NCBI RefSeq assembly: GCF_003003265.1
Contig: NZ_PVTL01000002.1
Span: forward strand, 372,001-436,000
Length of the DNA stretch: 64,000 nucleotides
Reading direction: 5' to 3'
Source: Glaciihabitans tibetensis
GTDB taxonomy: Bacteria > Actinomycetota > Actinomycetes > Actinomycetales > Microbacteriaceae
Of the stretch, positions 54,421 through 63,919 are shown in pieces. Made by a program: the position numbers and the translations under genes. The number at the start of each line of letters is the position of its first letter. Position 1 is the first letter of the stretch. The notes beneath the pieces are model-generated. The model saw only the letters and a list, made by a program, of their open reading frames with translations, ran no database searches and had not been told where the DNA came from.

Positions 54421-55971
54421 ATGACTCTTCTCGCTCCGGCCCCCGTCACCACCGCGCAACGTACGTACGAAGTGCGCACCTACGGCTGCCAGATGAACGT
54501 CCACGACTCGGAGCGCCTCAGCGGTTCGCTTGAGGCTGCGGGCTACGTGCGTGCCGATGGAGGCCAAGCCGACGTTGTGGTCATCAACACCTGCGCCGTG
54601 CGGGAGAACGCCGACAACAAGCTGTACGGCAACCTCGGCATGCTTGCGTCGGTGAAGAAAACGCACGAGGGAATGCAGATCGCCGTCGGCGGCTGCCTCG
54701 CGCAGAAAGACAAGTCGACGATCCTCGCCAAAGCGCCGTGGGTGGACGTTGTTTTCGGCACCCACAACATGGGCGCGTTGCCGACGCTGCTCGAGCGGGC
54801 CCGCCACAACGGCGAGGCGCAGCTCGAAATTCTTGAGTCACTCGAGGTGTTCCCGTCGACGCTGCCCACCCGGCGGGAATCGACCTACAGCGGTTGGGTA
54901 TCCATTTCGGTCGGCTGCAACAACACGTGCACCTTCTGCATCGTGCCGGCGCTGCGCGGCAAGGAGAAGGACCGTCGTCCCGGCGACGTGCTGGCTGAGA
55001 TCCAGGCGCTGGTGGACGACGGCGCCATCGAGGTGACGCTGCTCGGACAGAACGTCAACTCCTACGGCGTCGAGTTCGGCGATCGTCTCGCTTTCGGCAA
55101 GCTCCTCCGCGCCGCAGGCACAATCGAGGGTCTTGAGCGTATCCGCTTCACGAGTCCGCACCCCGCCGCGTTTACCGACGACGTTATCGATGCAATGGCG
55201 GATACGCCGTCCGTCGCTCCGCAGCTCCACATGCCTCTGCAGTCCGGCTCTGACCGCATCCTCAAGGCGATGCGCCGGAGTTACCGCTCGGAGAAGTTCC
55301 TCGGCATTCTGGACCGCGTGCGGGCCAAGATCCCTCACGCGGCGATCAGCACCGACATCATCGTCGGTTTCCCCGGGGAAACGGAGGAGGATTTCCTGGA
55401 GACCATGCGCGTAGTCCGCGCTGCGCGATTCGCCACAGCCTTCACGTTCCAGTACTCGATCCGGGAGGGAACCCCGGCCGCAACCATGCCTGACCAGGTG
55501 CCGAAGGCCGTTGTACAGGAGCGCTTCGAACGCCTGATGGCTCTTCAGGACGAAATCTCCTGGGAAGAGAACAAGAAACTCATCGGTCACGACGTCGCCG
55601 TGCTCGTCTCGGCAGACGAGGGGAAAAAGCATGCGGCCACCAACCGCCTGTCTGGGCGTGCGGAAGATTCTCGGCTGGTGCACTTCGACGTGCCGGCCGG
55701 CAGCATGATTCCGCGCCCGGGTGACGTCGTCACCGTGGCCATCAGCCAGGCTGCGCCGTTCCACCTCATCGCAGACTCAACGGACGGCTCGGCCCTGCGC
55801 ATCCGCCGCACCCGTGCCGGTGACGCCTGGGACAGGGCGGAGGCCGCTAGTTGCGGCGTGCCTGCGCCGGCGTCAGGAGCGCCAGCAGAGCCGGGGCGGG
55901 TGTCGCTCGGGCTCCCGACGCTGCGCATCGGTACGTCTCCGATCTACGACCTGAACGACGGCCTGCGCTAA
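54421..55971 (+). CDS. miaB: tRNA-2-methylthio-N6-dimethylallyladenosine synthase
   Basis: 516 aa. Radical-SAM methylthiotransferase modifying A37 of tRNAs reading UNN codons. N-terminal cluster cysteines C23 (TYGCQMN), C58 (NTCAVRE), C92 (GGCLAQK); radical-SAM CNNTCTFC with C166, C170, C173; C-terminal TRAM domain ([38 protein letters not shown]). Ends about 50 residues later than E. coli. TACACT (54406-54411) is 9 nt before the ATG. miaA starts 4 bp after. Confidence 0.97.
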   Translation: MTLLAPAPVTTAQRTYEVRTYGCQMNVHDSERLSGSLEAAGYVRADGGQADVVVINTCAVRENADNKLYGNLGMLASVKKTHEGMQIAVGGCLAQKDKSTILAKAPWVDVVFGTHNMGALPTLLERARHNGEAQLEILESLEVFPSTLPTRRESTYSGWVSISVGCNNTCTFCIVPALRGKEKDRRPGDVLAEIQALVDDGAIEVTLLGQNVNSYGVEFGDRLAFGKLLRAAGTIEGLERIRFTSPHPAAFTDDVIDAMADTPSVAPQLHMPLQSGSDRILKAMRRSYRSEKFLGILDRVRAKIPHAAISTDIIVGFPGETEEDFLETMRVVRAARFATAFTFQYSIREGTPAATMPDQVPKAVVQERFERLMALQDEISWEENKKLIGHDVAVLVSADEGKKHAATNRLSGRAEDSRLVHFDVPAGSMIPRPGDVVTVAISQAAPFHLIADSTDGSALRIRRTRAGDAWDRAEAASCGVPAPASGAPAEPGRVSLGLPTLRIGTSPIYDLNDGLR

Positions 55972-55975
55972 CGCC

Positions 55976-56881
55976 GTGCTTGTCGCGATCGTTGGTGCGA
56001 CGGGCACCGGTAAGTCCGCACTGTCACTGGACATCGCGTCATCTCTCGCGGAGCGCGGTCGTGCCGCCGAGATTGTGAACGCGGATGCAATGCAGCTGTA
56101 CCGCGGAATGGACATCGGCACGGCGAAATTGCCGGTGAGCATGCGCCGCGGCATCCCGCATCATATGTTTGATGTCCTGTCTGTCGCGGACGAGGCGAGC
56201 GTCGCCGACTACCAAACCAAAGCTCGCGCGGCGATCGCTGATGTCCAGTCTCGTGGCGCGGTGCCGATTCTGGTGGGCGGGTCCGGCCTGTACGTGTCGA
56301 GCGTGCTCTACGACTTCCGGTTTCCCGGCACAGACCCCGTGATTCGCGAGCGCCTGGAACAGGAGCTGGTGGAGCGCGGACCCGGAGCGCTGCACCAGCG
56401 GCTCAAACTGCTCGACGCAGACGCCGCGAACGCGATCGGACCGAGCAACGGGCGAAGACTGGTGCGCGCGCTCGAGGTCATCGAGATCACCGGTGAGCCG
56501 TTCGGCTCGGGGCTGCCGGACGAATCGTCGTTCAGCCAGCCGACTACGGTCATCGGGGTGTCCGCGCCGCGTCCGATCCTCGTCGACCGGCTGGACGCTC
56601 GTGTTCGCCAGATGTGGGAGGACGGCCTCCTCGACGAAGTGGAACGCATCGGCGCCGCCACCATGGGAGTCACCGCCAGTCGGGCGATCGGGTACGCGCA
56701 GGCAATTGCCCAGATTGACGGGCGGATGCCGGGTGCCGAGGCTATCGAGCAGACTGCAGCATTGACCCGGCGGTACGCCCGCAGGCAGGTTGGCTGGTTC
56801 CGTCGGTACCCAGCAACGACCTGGGTGGACTCTGACGACCCGCTTCGCCTTCAGGTATCGCTCGATAGAATCGGGTTGTGA
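55976..56881 (+). CDS. miaA: tRNA dimethylallyltransferase
   Basis: 301 aa. Transfers dimethylallyl to A37, making the substrate of MiaB. P-loop [30 protein letters not shown] and [13 protein letters not shown] motifs, [13 protein letters not shown] near the end. GTG 55976. The stop overlaps the dapF start by 4 bp, and dapF's own promoter hexamer lies inside the last codons. Confidence 0.96.
   Translation: MLVAIVGATGTGKSALSLDIASSLAERGRAAEIVNADAMQLYRGMDIGTAKLPVSMRRGIPHHMFDVLSVADEASVADYQTKARAAIADVQSRGAVPILVGGSGLYVSSVLYDFRFPGTDPVIRERLEQELVERGPGALHQRLKLLDADAANAIGPSNGRRLVRALEVIEITGEPFGSGLPDESSFSQPTTVIGVSAPRPILVDRLDARVRQMWEDGLLDEVERIGAATMGVTASRAIGYAQAIAQIDGRMPGAEAIEQTAALTRRYARRQVGWFRRYPATTWVDSDDPLRLQVSLDRIGL
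56866..56871 (+). promoter_or_regulatory. Candidate internal leaderless -10 (TAGAAT) for dapF
   Basis: TAGAAT within the 3' end of miaA, 6 nt before GTG 56878. Confidence 0.5.
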
Positions 56882-57756
56882 GTACAACACTGCGTTTCAC
56901 CAAAGGCCACGGCACGGGCAACGATTTTGTGCTGTTTTCTGACCCGGACGGTGTCATCAACCTCACTCCGGACCAGATTGCGGCCATCGCGGACCGCCAC
57001 TTTGGGGTGGGTGGCGACGGGGTGATCCGTGCGGTGCGGTCGCGTCACATCGCCGACGGCGCTGCGGCCCTCGCCGAGGATGACTCCGCGGAGTGGTTCA
57101 TGGACTATCACAACGCCGATGGCAGCGTTGCAGAAATGTGCGGCAACGGAATCCGGGTGTTTGCCCGTTACCTCTTCGAAAACGGACTAGCCGAGCTGGC
57201 CGACGGCGACACGATGGCGATCGGCACGCGCGGCGGCGTGCGCGACCTGCAGCGCAACCTGACCGGATTCCAGGTGGACCTCGGCCGGTGGCGTCTGGCC
57301 GGAGGAGAGCCGCTCGTTCGGGCACGCAACCTCAAGGTGGGCCGCCCGGGGCTCGGAATTGACGTCGGCAACCCGCACGTTGTTGTCGCCCTCGCGAGCG
57401 ACGAGGAGCTCGACACCGCCGACCTGAGCTACATCCCGCACCTTGATCCGGAACCTGCCGACGGCGCGAACGTTGAGTTCGTGGTTCCCGCCGACCCGAT
57501 GGTCAAAAATGGCGTCGGCTACATCCGTATGCGGGTGCACGAACGGGGGAGTGGGGAGACCCTGTCCTGCGGTACCGGGGCGGCCGCGGCTGCCCTCGCG
57601 GTGCGGCACTGGGCCGGCGCTGGCGCCCCGAACCAGTGGAGCGTTCAGGTTCCCGGTGGCACTGTGGGGGTGCGCATGTTCCCGACCGAGGACGGCGAGC
57701 ATGTATCACTCAGCGGTCCCGCCGAGCTGGTGTTCGAGGGCGACCTGTCGGTCTGA
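56878..57756 (+). CDS. dapF: Diaminopimelate epimerase
   Basis: 292 aa. Converts LL-DAP to meso-DAP. The two catalytic cysteines are C88 (AEMCGNGIR) and C231 (LSCGTGAAA). GTGNDFVLF near the N-terminus is typical. GTG 56878 overlaps the miaA stop. With dapA and dapB the lysine/DAP route is partly covered by the window. Confidence 0.97.
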   Translation: MSTTLRFTKGHGTGNDFVLFSDPDGVINLTPDQIAAIADRHFGVGGDGVIRAVRSRHIADGAAALAEDDSAEWFMDYHNADGSVAEMCGNGIRVFARYLFENGLAELADGDTMAIGTRGGVRDLQRNLTGFQVDLGRWRLAGGEPLVRARNLKVGRPGLGIDVGNPHVVVALASDEELDTADLSYIPHLDPEPADGANVEFVVPADPMVKNGVGYIRMRVHERGSGETLSCGTGAAAAALAVRHWAGAGAPNQWSVQVPGGTVGVRMFPTEDGEHVSLSGPAELVFEGDLSV

Positions 57757-57785
57757 CCCGCCGGGAGACGGAGCGCCGGTTGCCG

Positions 57786-58394
57786 CTAACCCCGGTGAGC
57801 ACGCAGGACTCGGAAGCCCTTGCTGATGTTTTCACGGGTGAAGGAGAACTCGTCCCCGAATGTTTCCTCCATCCAGCGGTGGAGCGAATCGGAGCCGAGG
57901 TTGCGCTGCACAACCAGCCAGGCGTCAGCGTCCGGCTCAAGCCTCGCCATCCACTTTTCGAGCATTCCGTGCAGCACTACTTTGCCTACCCTGATGGGCG
58001 GGTTTGACCAGATCGTTCCGAAAGAGATGTCGTCAGGAACATTTTCGGGCCGCACGGCGTTCACATTAGTAAGGCCGAGCGTTTCAGCATTCCGTCGCAC
58101 GAGGTCCAGCGCGCGTTCGTTGACGTCCACGGCCCACACGGTCGCCAGCGGGGATTGCAGCGCGAGGGTCAGCGCTATTGGTCCCCATCCGCACCCGAGA
58201 TCCAAAAGGTCTCCCTCTGATGGGGGTGCGGGAACACTGCCGAGCAGCACCTGAGTGCCCAGATCGATCCGCTCGGGGCTGAAGATTCCACCGGCGGTGG
58301 TGAGCTCGTACTCCGTGCCATTGAGGCGGGCATGAAACTGCCGGAGCTTGGCCTCACTCTCTGGGGTGGAGGAGAAGTAGTGCTCATTGACCAT
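57786..58394 (-). CDS. Class I SAM methyltransferase, RsmC-like
   Basis: 202 aa. SAM motif LLDLGCGWGPIALTLA, then a NPP motif in TIWSNPPIRVGK, as in N-methyltransferases of RNA such as RsmC (16S G1207). Only the catalytic half of E. coli RsmC is represented. ATG 58394 is 6 nt from TAAGTT. Divergent from hflX, convergent with dapF. Confidence 0.88.
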   Translation of the reverse strand: MVNEHYFSSTPESEAKLRQFHARLNGTEYELTTAGGIFSPERIDLGTQVLLGSVPAPPSEGDLLDLGCGWGPIALTLALQSPLATVWAVDVNERALDLVRRNAETLGLTNVNAVRPENVPDDISFGTIWSNPPIRVGKVVLHGMLEKWMARLEPDADAWLVVQRNLGSDSLHRWMEETFGDEFSFTRENISKGFRVLRAHRG

Positions 58395-58400
58395 CTAGAG

Positions 58401-58406
58401 AACTTA
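58401..58406 (-). promoter_or_regulatory. Candidate leaderless -10 (TAAGTT) for the methyltransferase
   Basis: TAAGTT on the minus strand, 6 nt before ATG 58394; the hflX hexamer (58421-58426) is 15 bp away. Confidence 0.5.
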
Positions 58407-58420
58407 CCGAAACTAGAAGC

Positions 58421-58426
58421 TAGGGT
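58421..58426 (+). promoter_or_regulatory. Candidate -10 (TAGGGT) for hflX
   Basis: TAGGGT, 8 nt before ATG 58435; nearly leaderless. Confidence 0.45.
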
Positions 58427-58434
58427 TTAACCAA

Positions 58435-59979
58435 ATGACCAACGACACACAGAACGACCACAAAACGAACCAGCCCGACGACGCCGTCGGCCGCGTTCTC
58501 GCACGCGATGATGCGCGCTCCTCCGGCTATACCGTGTTCGGTTCTGGGCGAGCCGACGCTCTTCAGGCTGACTCCCACTACGAGGGCGACCGCGACGGCG
58601 ACCAATTCGATCGTGAGGACCGCGCAGCGTTGCGGCGTGTGCAGGGCCTGTCCACCGAGTTGCAGGATGTCACGGAGGTTGAGTACCGCCAGCTCCGCCT
58701 CGAGAACGTGGTGCTGATCGGTATCTACGCGGGCAACGTCACCGAGGCGGAGAACTCTCTCCGGGAGCTTGCCGCCCTGGCGGAGACCGCGGGTGCGCAG
58801 GTGCTTGACGGGCTGCTGCAGCGACGCCCCAACCCCGACCCGAGCACTTACCTTGGTCGGGGTAAGGCACAGGAACTCAAGGGCATCGTCGCCGCGCTCG
58901 GCGCGGATACCGTCATTGCGGACTCCGAGCTGGCCCCCAGCCAGCGCCGTGCGTTGGAAGACGTCGTCGGCGTCAAGGTGATCGACCGTACCGCCGTCAT
59001 CCTCGACATCTTCAGCCAGCACGCAAAGAGCCGTGAGGGTAAGGCGCAGGTGGAGTTGGCTCAGCTTGAGTACCTGCTGCCCCGTCTGCGCGGTTGGGGT
59101 GAATCGATGTCCCGACAGGCCGGTGGCCAGGTCGGCGGAGCCGGAGCGGGCATGGGTAGCCGTGGACCGGGTGAGACCAAGATCGAACTGGATCGCCGCC
59201 GCATTCACACTCGGATGTCCAAGCTGCGCAAGCAGATCAAGGGATACGCGCCGGCGCGGGAGGCGAAGCGGGCAAACCGCAACCGCTTTGACGTTCCCAG
59301 CGTCGCCATCGCGGGATACACAAACGCCGGCAAGTCGTCGCTGCTCAACCGCGTCACATCCGCCGGGGTCTTGGTGGAAAATGCGCTTTTTGCCACGCTG
59401 GATGCCACGGTGCGCAAGTCCGTCACCGAGCAAGGAATTCCGTTCACCTTCACCGACACTGTCGGGTTCGTACGCAACCTGCCTCACCAGCTGGTCGAGG
59501 CGTTCCGGTCGACGCTCGAGGAGATCGGCGAATCCGACGTGGTCGTCCATGTTGTCGACGGTTCGCATCCGGATCCAGGCAGCCAGTTGGCCACCGTACG
59601 CGACGTGATCGGTGAGGTCGGGGCTCGCGATATCCCCGAGATAGTGGTGTTCAACAAAAGCGACCTGGTAGATGACAACACGCGGCTCCTGTTGCGTGGA
59701 CTTGAGCCCACAGGCATTTTCGTGTCCGCTCGCACCGGTGAGGGCATCGAGGAGCTTCTCGCGCGCATTGCTGCGGAGGTCCCGGCACCGCAGGTCGAGA
59801 TGACCCTCCTCGTTCCGTATGACCGCGGCGAAGTGATCTCACGACTCCACGTGGGTGGGCGGGTGTTGGCGACCGAGTACCTCGAAGAGGGAACGCGCGT
59901 CGTCGCGCTGGTTCATCCGCAGAACGTCGAGGCGCTCACCGGCTTTGCCGACGCGGCCAGGGTGCACGCGAGCGCCTGA
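58435..59979 (+). CDS. hflX: GTPase HflX
   Basis: 514 aa. Ribosome-binding GTPase that splits or rescues stalled 70S ribosomes. N-terminal HflX domain (LLQRRPNPDPSTYLGRGKAQELKGIV), GGxGxRGPGETKIE linker, then G-domain with G1 AGYTNAGKSSLLN, G3 DTVGFVRNLP, G4 FNKSD. A roughly 75-residue acidic N-terminal extension precedes the family start. Convergent with lexA across a palindromic terminator. Confidence 0.96.
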   Translation: MTNDTQNDHKTNQPDDAVGRVLARDDARSSGYTVFGSGRADALQADSHYEGDRDGDQFDREDRAALRRVQGLSTELQDVTEVEYRQLRLENVVLIGIYAGNVTEAENSLRELAALAETAGAQVLDGLLQRRPNPDPSTYLGRGKAQELKGIVAALGADTVIADSELAPSQRRALEDVVGVKVIDRTAVILDIFSQHAKSREGKAQVELAQLEYLLPRLRGWGESMSRQAGGQVGGAGAGMGSRGPGETKIELDRRRIHTRMSKLRKQIKGYAPAREAKRANRNRFDVPSVAIAGYTNAGKSSLLNRVTSAGVLVENALFATLDATVRKSVTEQGIPFTFTDTVGFVRNLPHQLVEAFRSTLEEIGESDVVVHVVDGSHPDPGSQLATVRDVIGEVGARDIPEIVVFNKSDLVDDNTRLLLRGLEPTGIFVSARTGEGIEELLARIAAEVPAPQVEMTLLVPYDRGEVISRLHVGGRVLATEYLEEGTRVVALVHPQNVEALTGFADAARVHASA

Positions 59980-59995
59980 CTCACGCGCTCGACCA

Positions 59996-60035
59996 AAAAG
60001 AACCGCGCACGGCAGCTGCCGTGCGCGGTTCTTTT
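59996..60035. terminator. Perfect 40-bp palindromic bidirectional terminator (hflX / lexA)
   Basis: AAAAGAACCGCGCACGGCAG (59996-60015) and its exact reverse complement (60016-60035), with A and T runs at the ends; serves both convergent genes. Confidence 0.93.
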
Positions 60036-60105
60036 GTCGATGTTTTACTCGCGTCTGGTGCCCGTCGCGTCTGGGACAGACGCGCGTCAGACGACGAGGC
60101 TTTCG

Positions 60106-60786
60106 TTAGATCGAACGGAGAACCGCGACAACCTTGCCGAGCACAACCGCGTGATCGCCAACAATCGGCTCGAAGTTGGTGTTGCGCGGCAGCAGCCAAG
60201 TGTGGCCGTCGCGCTGGCGGAAGACTTTCACCGTGGCTTCGTCGTCGAGCATCGCGGCAACGATGTCACCGTTCTCAGCCGTCTGCTGCTGGCGAACCAC
60301 CACCCAATCCCCATCGCAGATCGCAGCGTCGATCATTGACTCACCAACGACCTTCAACATGAACAGCTCGCCCTTGCCGACGAGCTGGCGCGGCAACGGG
60401 AAGATCTCGTCGATTTGCTGCTCTGCGGTTATGGGCACACCGGCGGCAATGCGGCCGACGAGCGGCACCATTGCAGCGTCGCCGATTGAGGGTGTTGTGT
60501 CAGCGGTGACTTCGGACGGCTGGAGGTCGATCAATATCTCGATCGCACGAGGCCGATTCGGGTCACGGCGGAGGTAGCCGCTCAACTCGAGCTGACCCAG
60601 CTGGTGCGTGACGCTGGAGAGCGACGAAAGTCCGACCGCATCGCCGATCTCGCGCATGCTCGGTGGGTATCCGCGTGTGGTCACCGACCGCTGGATGGCT
60701 TCGAGGATCGCCCGCTGCTTATCGCTGAGGCTCTTGCGGCGTCGCGTCGCCGGGCGTTCGCCCCGGGCCGAAACTGTGTCATCCAT
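60106..60786 (-). CDS. lexA: LexA SOS repressor
   Basis: 226 aa. Winged helix-turn-helix ([44 protein letters not shown]) and S24 peptidase domain: cleavage site A115-G116 (RIAAGVPI), catalytic S150 (GESMID) and K187 (TVKVF). Self-cleaves on RecA filaments. ATG 60786; longer frames cross the promoter. Divergent from the LysM gene. Confidence 0.98.
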   Translation of the reverse strand: MDDTVSARGERPATRRRKSLSDKQRAILEAIQRSVTTRGYPPSMREIGDAVGLSSLSSVTHQLGQLELSGYLRRDPNRPRAIEILIDLQPSEVTADTTPSIGDAAMVPLVGRIAAGVPITAEQQIDEIFPLPRQLVGKGELFMLKVVGESMIDAAICDGDWVVVRQQQTAENGDIVAAMLDDEATVKVFRQRDGHTWLLPRNTNFEPIVGDHAVVLGKVVAVLRSI

Positions 60787-60861
60787 GGTTCTCCAGAAAT
60801 GTCGGTGGTGTCTGGTTGAGTCAATTCCAGACAATCGAAACTGTATCCACTTCACACGCGA

Positions 60862-60890
60862 ATAGAAACACCCGTTCGAGTGTGTCGCAA
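60862..60890 (-). promoter_or_regulatory. lexA promoter with LexA box in the spacer
   Basis: Minus strand TTGCGA (60885-60890), 17-bp spacer, TTCTAT (60862-60867). The spacer carries TCGAACGGGTGTTTCT (rc of 60864-60879), 13 of 16 positions of the LexA consensus, its left half perfect. Confidence 0.65.
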
Positions 60891-60935
60891 AGAAATTCGT
60901 CAGAATCTTCGAATTCTTGTTGAAATCTGGCACAA

Positions 60936-60957
60936 TCGAAGATACGTTCGGTATAAA
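60936..60957 (+). promoter_or_regulatory. LexA box abutting the -10 of the LysM gene
   Basis: TCGAAGATACGTTCGG (60936-60951) matches 14 of 16 LexA positions; TATAAA (60952-60957) follows at once as -10. -35 is poor. Confidence 0.7.
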
Positions 60958-60961
60958 GCTT

Positions 60962-60995
60962 CGCATCCGGCGCTCCCGGCCGAGCGCCGGATGCG
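60962..60995 (+). other. 14-bp hairpin at the expected 5' end of the LysM-gene mRNA
   Basis: CGCATCCGGCGCTC (60962-60975) pairs perfectly with 60982-60995 around a 6-nt loop. It begins within a few bases of the transcription start predicted from TATAAA, so the mRNA would start with this stem. Confidence 0.75.
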
Positions 60996-61042
60996 GATTA
61001 CACAGACAGTACGAATCGCAGCGTAGGGCCGATCACAGCACC

Positions 61043-61096
61043 ACCGCAGTACCCATCACTACCGCAGTACCCATCACTACCGCAGTACCCATCACC
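61043..61096. repeat. Three tandem 18-bp repeats in the LysM-gene leader
   Basis: ACCGCAGTACCCATCACT at 61043, 61061 and 61079 (last base differs in the third). Leader position, 34 bp before the start codon. Confidence 0.95.
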
Positions 61097-61129
61097 AAGT
61101 ACGCAGCACCCAGTTCTCGAGGAGACGAC

Positions 61130-61495
61130 ATGAGCATCACAGTCAAGACAGGCAGCCAGGAGTTCGCAGCCCGCCCGACCGCTCCGCGTTTGCGCATTAC
61201 CGCGCGCGGCCGCGCTGTACTGACGGCGGTGGTGGCGCTCCCCGTCGTGGTTCTGATCGTTCTGATGGCGCTCAACGGCGGCGGAGCGATTGCCACCGGT
61301 TCCGCTCCGTCAGAGCCACTGCAGTCGGTCACGGTGATGGCCGGCGATTCCCTCTGGGACCTGGCCGAGGACATTGCGCCAGAAGCCGATCCCCGCGAGG
61401 TCATCGCCGACCTTGTATCGCTCAACACCCTCGTGTCCGCGGAGGTGCGACCCGGGCAGCAGCTCGATGTCCCGCGGGAATACAGCAACCACTAG
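61130..61495 (+). CDS. LysM-domain membrane protein, SOS cell-division suppressor type
   Basis: 121 aa. Cytoplasmic start, one membrane helix (AVLTAVVALPVVVLIVLMALNG, about 31-52), then one LysM domain (VTVMAGDSLWDLAEDIAPEADPREVIADLVSLNTLVSAEVRPGQQLDVP). The layout, size and position divergent to lexA match YneA, DivS and Rv2719c, SOS-induced inhibitors of septation. Division arrest here is inferred. ATG 61130 with GAGGAG upstream; the frame stays open through the leader repeats, but no start codon is there. Confidence 0.85.
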   Translation: MSITVKTGSQEFAARPTAPRLRITARGRAVLTAVVALPVVVLIVLMALNGGGAIATGSAPSEPLQSVTVMAGDSLWDLAEDIAPEADPREVIADLVSLNTLVSAEVRPGQQLDVPREYSNH

Positions 61496-61503
61496 AGGCA
61501 CCT

Positions 61504-61509
61504 TAAGAT
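61504..61509 (+). promoter_or_regulatory. Candidate leaderless -10 (TAAGAT) for hisC
   Basis: TAAGAT, 6 nt before GTG 61516. Confidence 0.55.
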
Positions 61510-61515
61510 TGGTCA

Positions 61516-62592
61516 GTGACCTCTCTCGCTGACCTACCCATTCGTGATGATCTCCGTGGACTGACGCCATATGGTGCCCCGCAGAAATCCGTTCGTATCG
61601 CTCTGAACGTCAACGAGAACACCCATCCGATCCCTGAGGCTGTCGCGCAGAGCATCGTGGAGGCCCTGGCCGCGGCGATACTCCAGGTAAACCGCTATCC
61701 CGATCGCGAATTCGTAATCCTCCGAGACAGCCTCGCGAATTACCTGGGTCACGGCTTGACGCGTGACAACGTCTGGGCCGCCAACGGGTCCAACGAGGTT
61801 CTCCAACAGATTCTCCAGGCCTTTGGTGGACCGGGCCGGACTGTCCTCGGATTTCCCCCCACCTATTCGATGCACTCGATCATCGCGTCGGGCACTGGTA
61901 CGCGGTGGGTCGAGGGAACCCGTGATGACGAGTATCGAATCTCGCCAGAGACCGCCGTGCGGTGGGTCACGGAAACGAGCCCGGACGTCATCTTCTTCTG
62001 CTCACCCAACAATCCCACCGGCACGCCATTGTCGCTTGAGACAATCGCCGCCGCCTATGACGCGACCGACGGCATGGTGGTTGTCGACGAGGCCTACGCG
62101 GAGTTCGCCCAAGACGGTCTCCCCACGGCGCTGAGTCTCCTGGCGGGCAGGGAGCGGCTGATCGTCTCGCGCACCATGAGCAAGGCATTCGCCTTCGCGG
62201 GCGCGCGGGTTGGATACATGGCGTCGCACCCGTCGGTCACGGATGCGATGCGACTCGTACGTCTGCCGTACCACCTCTCCGCTTTGACTCAGGCGGCTGC
62301 GGTTGCAGCGCTCGCACACACGCCGGAGATGCTCGCGATGGTCGACGACATCAGAACCCAGCGAGACCGGCTCCTCGTGGAGCTGCCCAAGCTGGGCTAC
62401 ACGGTGCACGACAGTGCGTCAAACTTCGTGCTGTTCGGCGGGGTTTCCGACCCGCACGCTCTGTTTGAGCGCTTGCTGGAGGATGACATCATCATCCGTG
62501 ACCTGAGTATCGAGGGTCACCTGCGTGTCACCGCTGGCACAGAAGCGGAGACCACGGCGTTCCTCGACGCGCTCGGTAGGATTGCACGATGA
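61516..62592 (+). CDS. hisC: Histidinol-phosphate aminotransferase
   Basis: 358 aa fold-type I PLP enzyme. RYPDRE (as NRYPDREF), [32 protein letters not shown] and the PLP lysine K223 in [17 protein letters not shown]. First gene of a his cluster; hisB starts on an ATGA overlap. GTG start. Confidence 0.96.
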   Translation: MTSLADLPIRDDLRGLTPYGAPQKSVRIALNVNENTHPIPEAVAQSIVEALAAAILQVNRYPDREFVILRDSLANYLGHGLTRDNVWAANGSNEVLQQILQAFGGPGRTVLGFPPTYSMHSIIASGTGTRWVEGTRDDEYRISPETAVRWVTETSPDVIFFCSPNNPTGTPLSLETIAAAYDATDGMVVVDEAYAEFAQDGLPTALSLLAGRERLIVSRTMSKAFAFAGARVGYMASHPSVTDAMRLVRLPYHLSALTQAAAVAALAHTPEMLAMVDDIRTQRDRLLVELPKLGYTVHDSASNFVLFGGVSDPHALFERLLEDDIIIRDLSIEGHLRVTAGTEAETTAFLDALGRIAR

Positions 62593-63194
62593 CGACGACA
62601 CGCACCGCGCACATCAAGCGTGACACCAGCGAGTCGAGCATCGATCTGACGATCGACCTCGACGGGAGTGGGCAATCGTCCATCAGTACCTCCGTACCGT
62701 TCTTCGATCACATGCTGACGGCCTTCGCCAAGCACGCGTTGGTAGATCTGACGGTGGTTTCGACCGGTGACACCGAAATCGACGTTCACCACACGGTGGA
62801 AGACACCGGCATCGTACTCGGCAAGGCAATAGCGCAGGCGCTCGGCGACAAGACCGGGATCTCCCGGTTTGGCGACGCTCTGGTACCCCTCGATGATGCG
62901 CTCGCGCAAGCGGTCGTCGATGTCTCCGGTCGTCCGTACCTCGTGCACACCGGTGAACCGGCAGGTTTCGAATTGCACCTCATCGGTGGCCACTTCACGG
63001 GGTCGATGGTGCGTCACGTCTTCGAGGCGATTGCCTTCCACGCCGGGCTGACGGTGCACGTCACAGTCCTGGCTGGCAGAGACCCGCACCACATCGCAGA
63101 GGCTGAGTTCAAGGCTTTTGCGCGCGCCTTCCGTCAGGCCGTAGCGCGTGACGAGCGCGTATCCGGTGTGCCGTCGACCAAAGGAGCGTTGTAG
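62589..63194 (+). CDS. hisB: Imidazoleglycerol-phosphate dehydratase
   Basis: 201 aa, monofunctional (no phosphatase half). Manganese-binding motifs [27 protein letters not shown] and [14 protein letters not shown]. Coupled with hisC by a 4-bp overlap; hisH begins 2 bp after the stop. Confidence 0.97.
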   Translation: MTTTRTAHIKRDTSESSIDLTIDLDGSGQSSISTSVPFFDHMLTAFAKHALVDLTVVSTGDTEIDVHHTVEDTGIVLGKAIAQALGDKTGISRFGDALVPLDDALAQAVVDVSGRPYLVHTGEPAGFELHLIGGHFTGSMVRHVFEAIAFHAGLTVHVTVLAGRDPHHIAEAEFKAFARAFRQAVARDERVSGVPSTKGAL

Positions 63195-63196
63195 GT

Positions 63197-63829
63197 ATGG
63201 CCGCACCCTCCGTTGTTGTACTCGACTACGGTTCGGGCAACGTTCACTCCGCAGCGAAAGCACTCGAGGCGGCGGGCGCTCGGGTAGAGCTGACGGCCGA
63301 CCGCGATCGGGTTGCTGCGGCAGACGGTTTGCTCGTTCCCGGTGTCGGTGCCTTCTCGGCCGTGATGAATTCGTTGAACGCTGCGCGCGGGGCTGAGTTG
63401 ATCGACCGGCGCCTCGCCGGTGGTCGGCCGGTTCTCGGTATCTGCGTAGGGATGCAGGTGATGTTTGAGGGCGGTGTCGAGCGTGGGAACAGCACGCCGG
63501 GATTGGGGGAGTGGCCCGGAGTTGTCAGCCAACTCGAAGCCCCGATTCTTCCGCACATGGGTTGGAATACCGTCGATGCGCCTGAGGACTCGCGACTATT
63601 CGAAGGTCTCCGCGATGAGCGCTTCTATTTCGTGCACTCTTTTGCCGCGCAGCAGTGGACGCTCGACGTCCTCCCTCCGTTTCCCGTGCCGCGCCTTACC
63701 TGGGCAGAACACGGTTCGCGGTTCCTCGCGGCAGTGGAAAACGGGTACCTGTCGGCAACCCAGTTCCACCCCGAAAAATCTGGAGCGGCTGGTATCCAGC
63801 TGCTGCGCAACTGGATCGGCACCCTCTAA
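63197..63829 (+). CDS. hisH: Imidazole glycerol phosphate synthase glutaminase subunit
   Basis: 210 aa class I glutamine amidotransferase giving ammonia to HisF. Catalytic C83 ([10 protein letters not shown]), H191 and E193 ([12 protein letters not shown]). ATG 63197. Confidence 0.97.
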   Translation: MAAPSVVVLDYGSGNVHSAAKALEAAGARVELTADRDRVAAADGLLVPGVGAFSAVMNSLNAARGAELIDRRLAGGRPVLGICVGMQVMFEGGVERGNSTPGLGEWPGVVSQLEAPILPHMGWNTVDAPEDSRLFEGLRDERFYFVHSFAAQQWTLDVLPPFPVPRLTWAEHGSRFLAAVENGYLSATQFHPEKSGAAGIQLLRNWIGTL

Positions 63830-63840
63830 GCCTGATCCCT

Positions 63841-63871
63841 TGATTCGGGCCGCCAAATGTGGGCTACTATC
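63841..63871 (+). promoter_or_regulatory. Candidate promoter for hisA/priA
   Basis: TTGATT (63841-63846), 19-bp spacer, TACTAT (63866-63871); leader about 42 nt. Confidence 0.5.
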
Positions 63872-63919
63872 GGATGTTTGTTTGCCGCACCCGCCTGCGC
63901 GCCCCGAGAAAGAACGTGA

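Noticed and set aside
60917-61129. Longer LysM protein reading through the 18-bp repeats
   Set aside because: The frame is open, but its only starts are TTG codons upstream of the -10; GAGGAG precedes ATG 61130.
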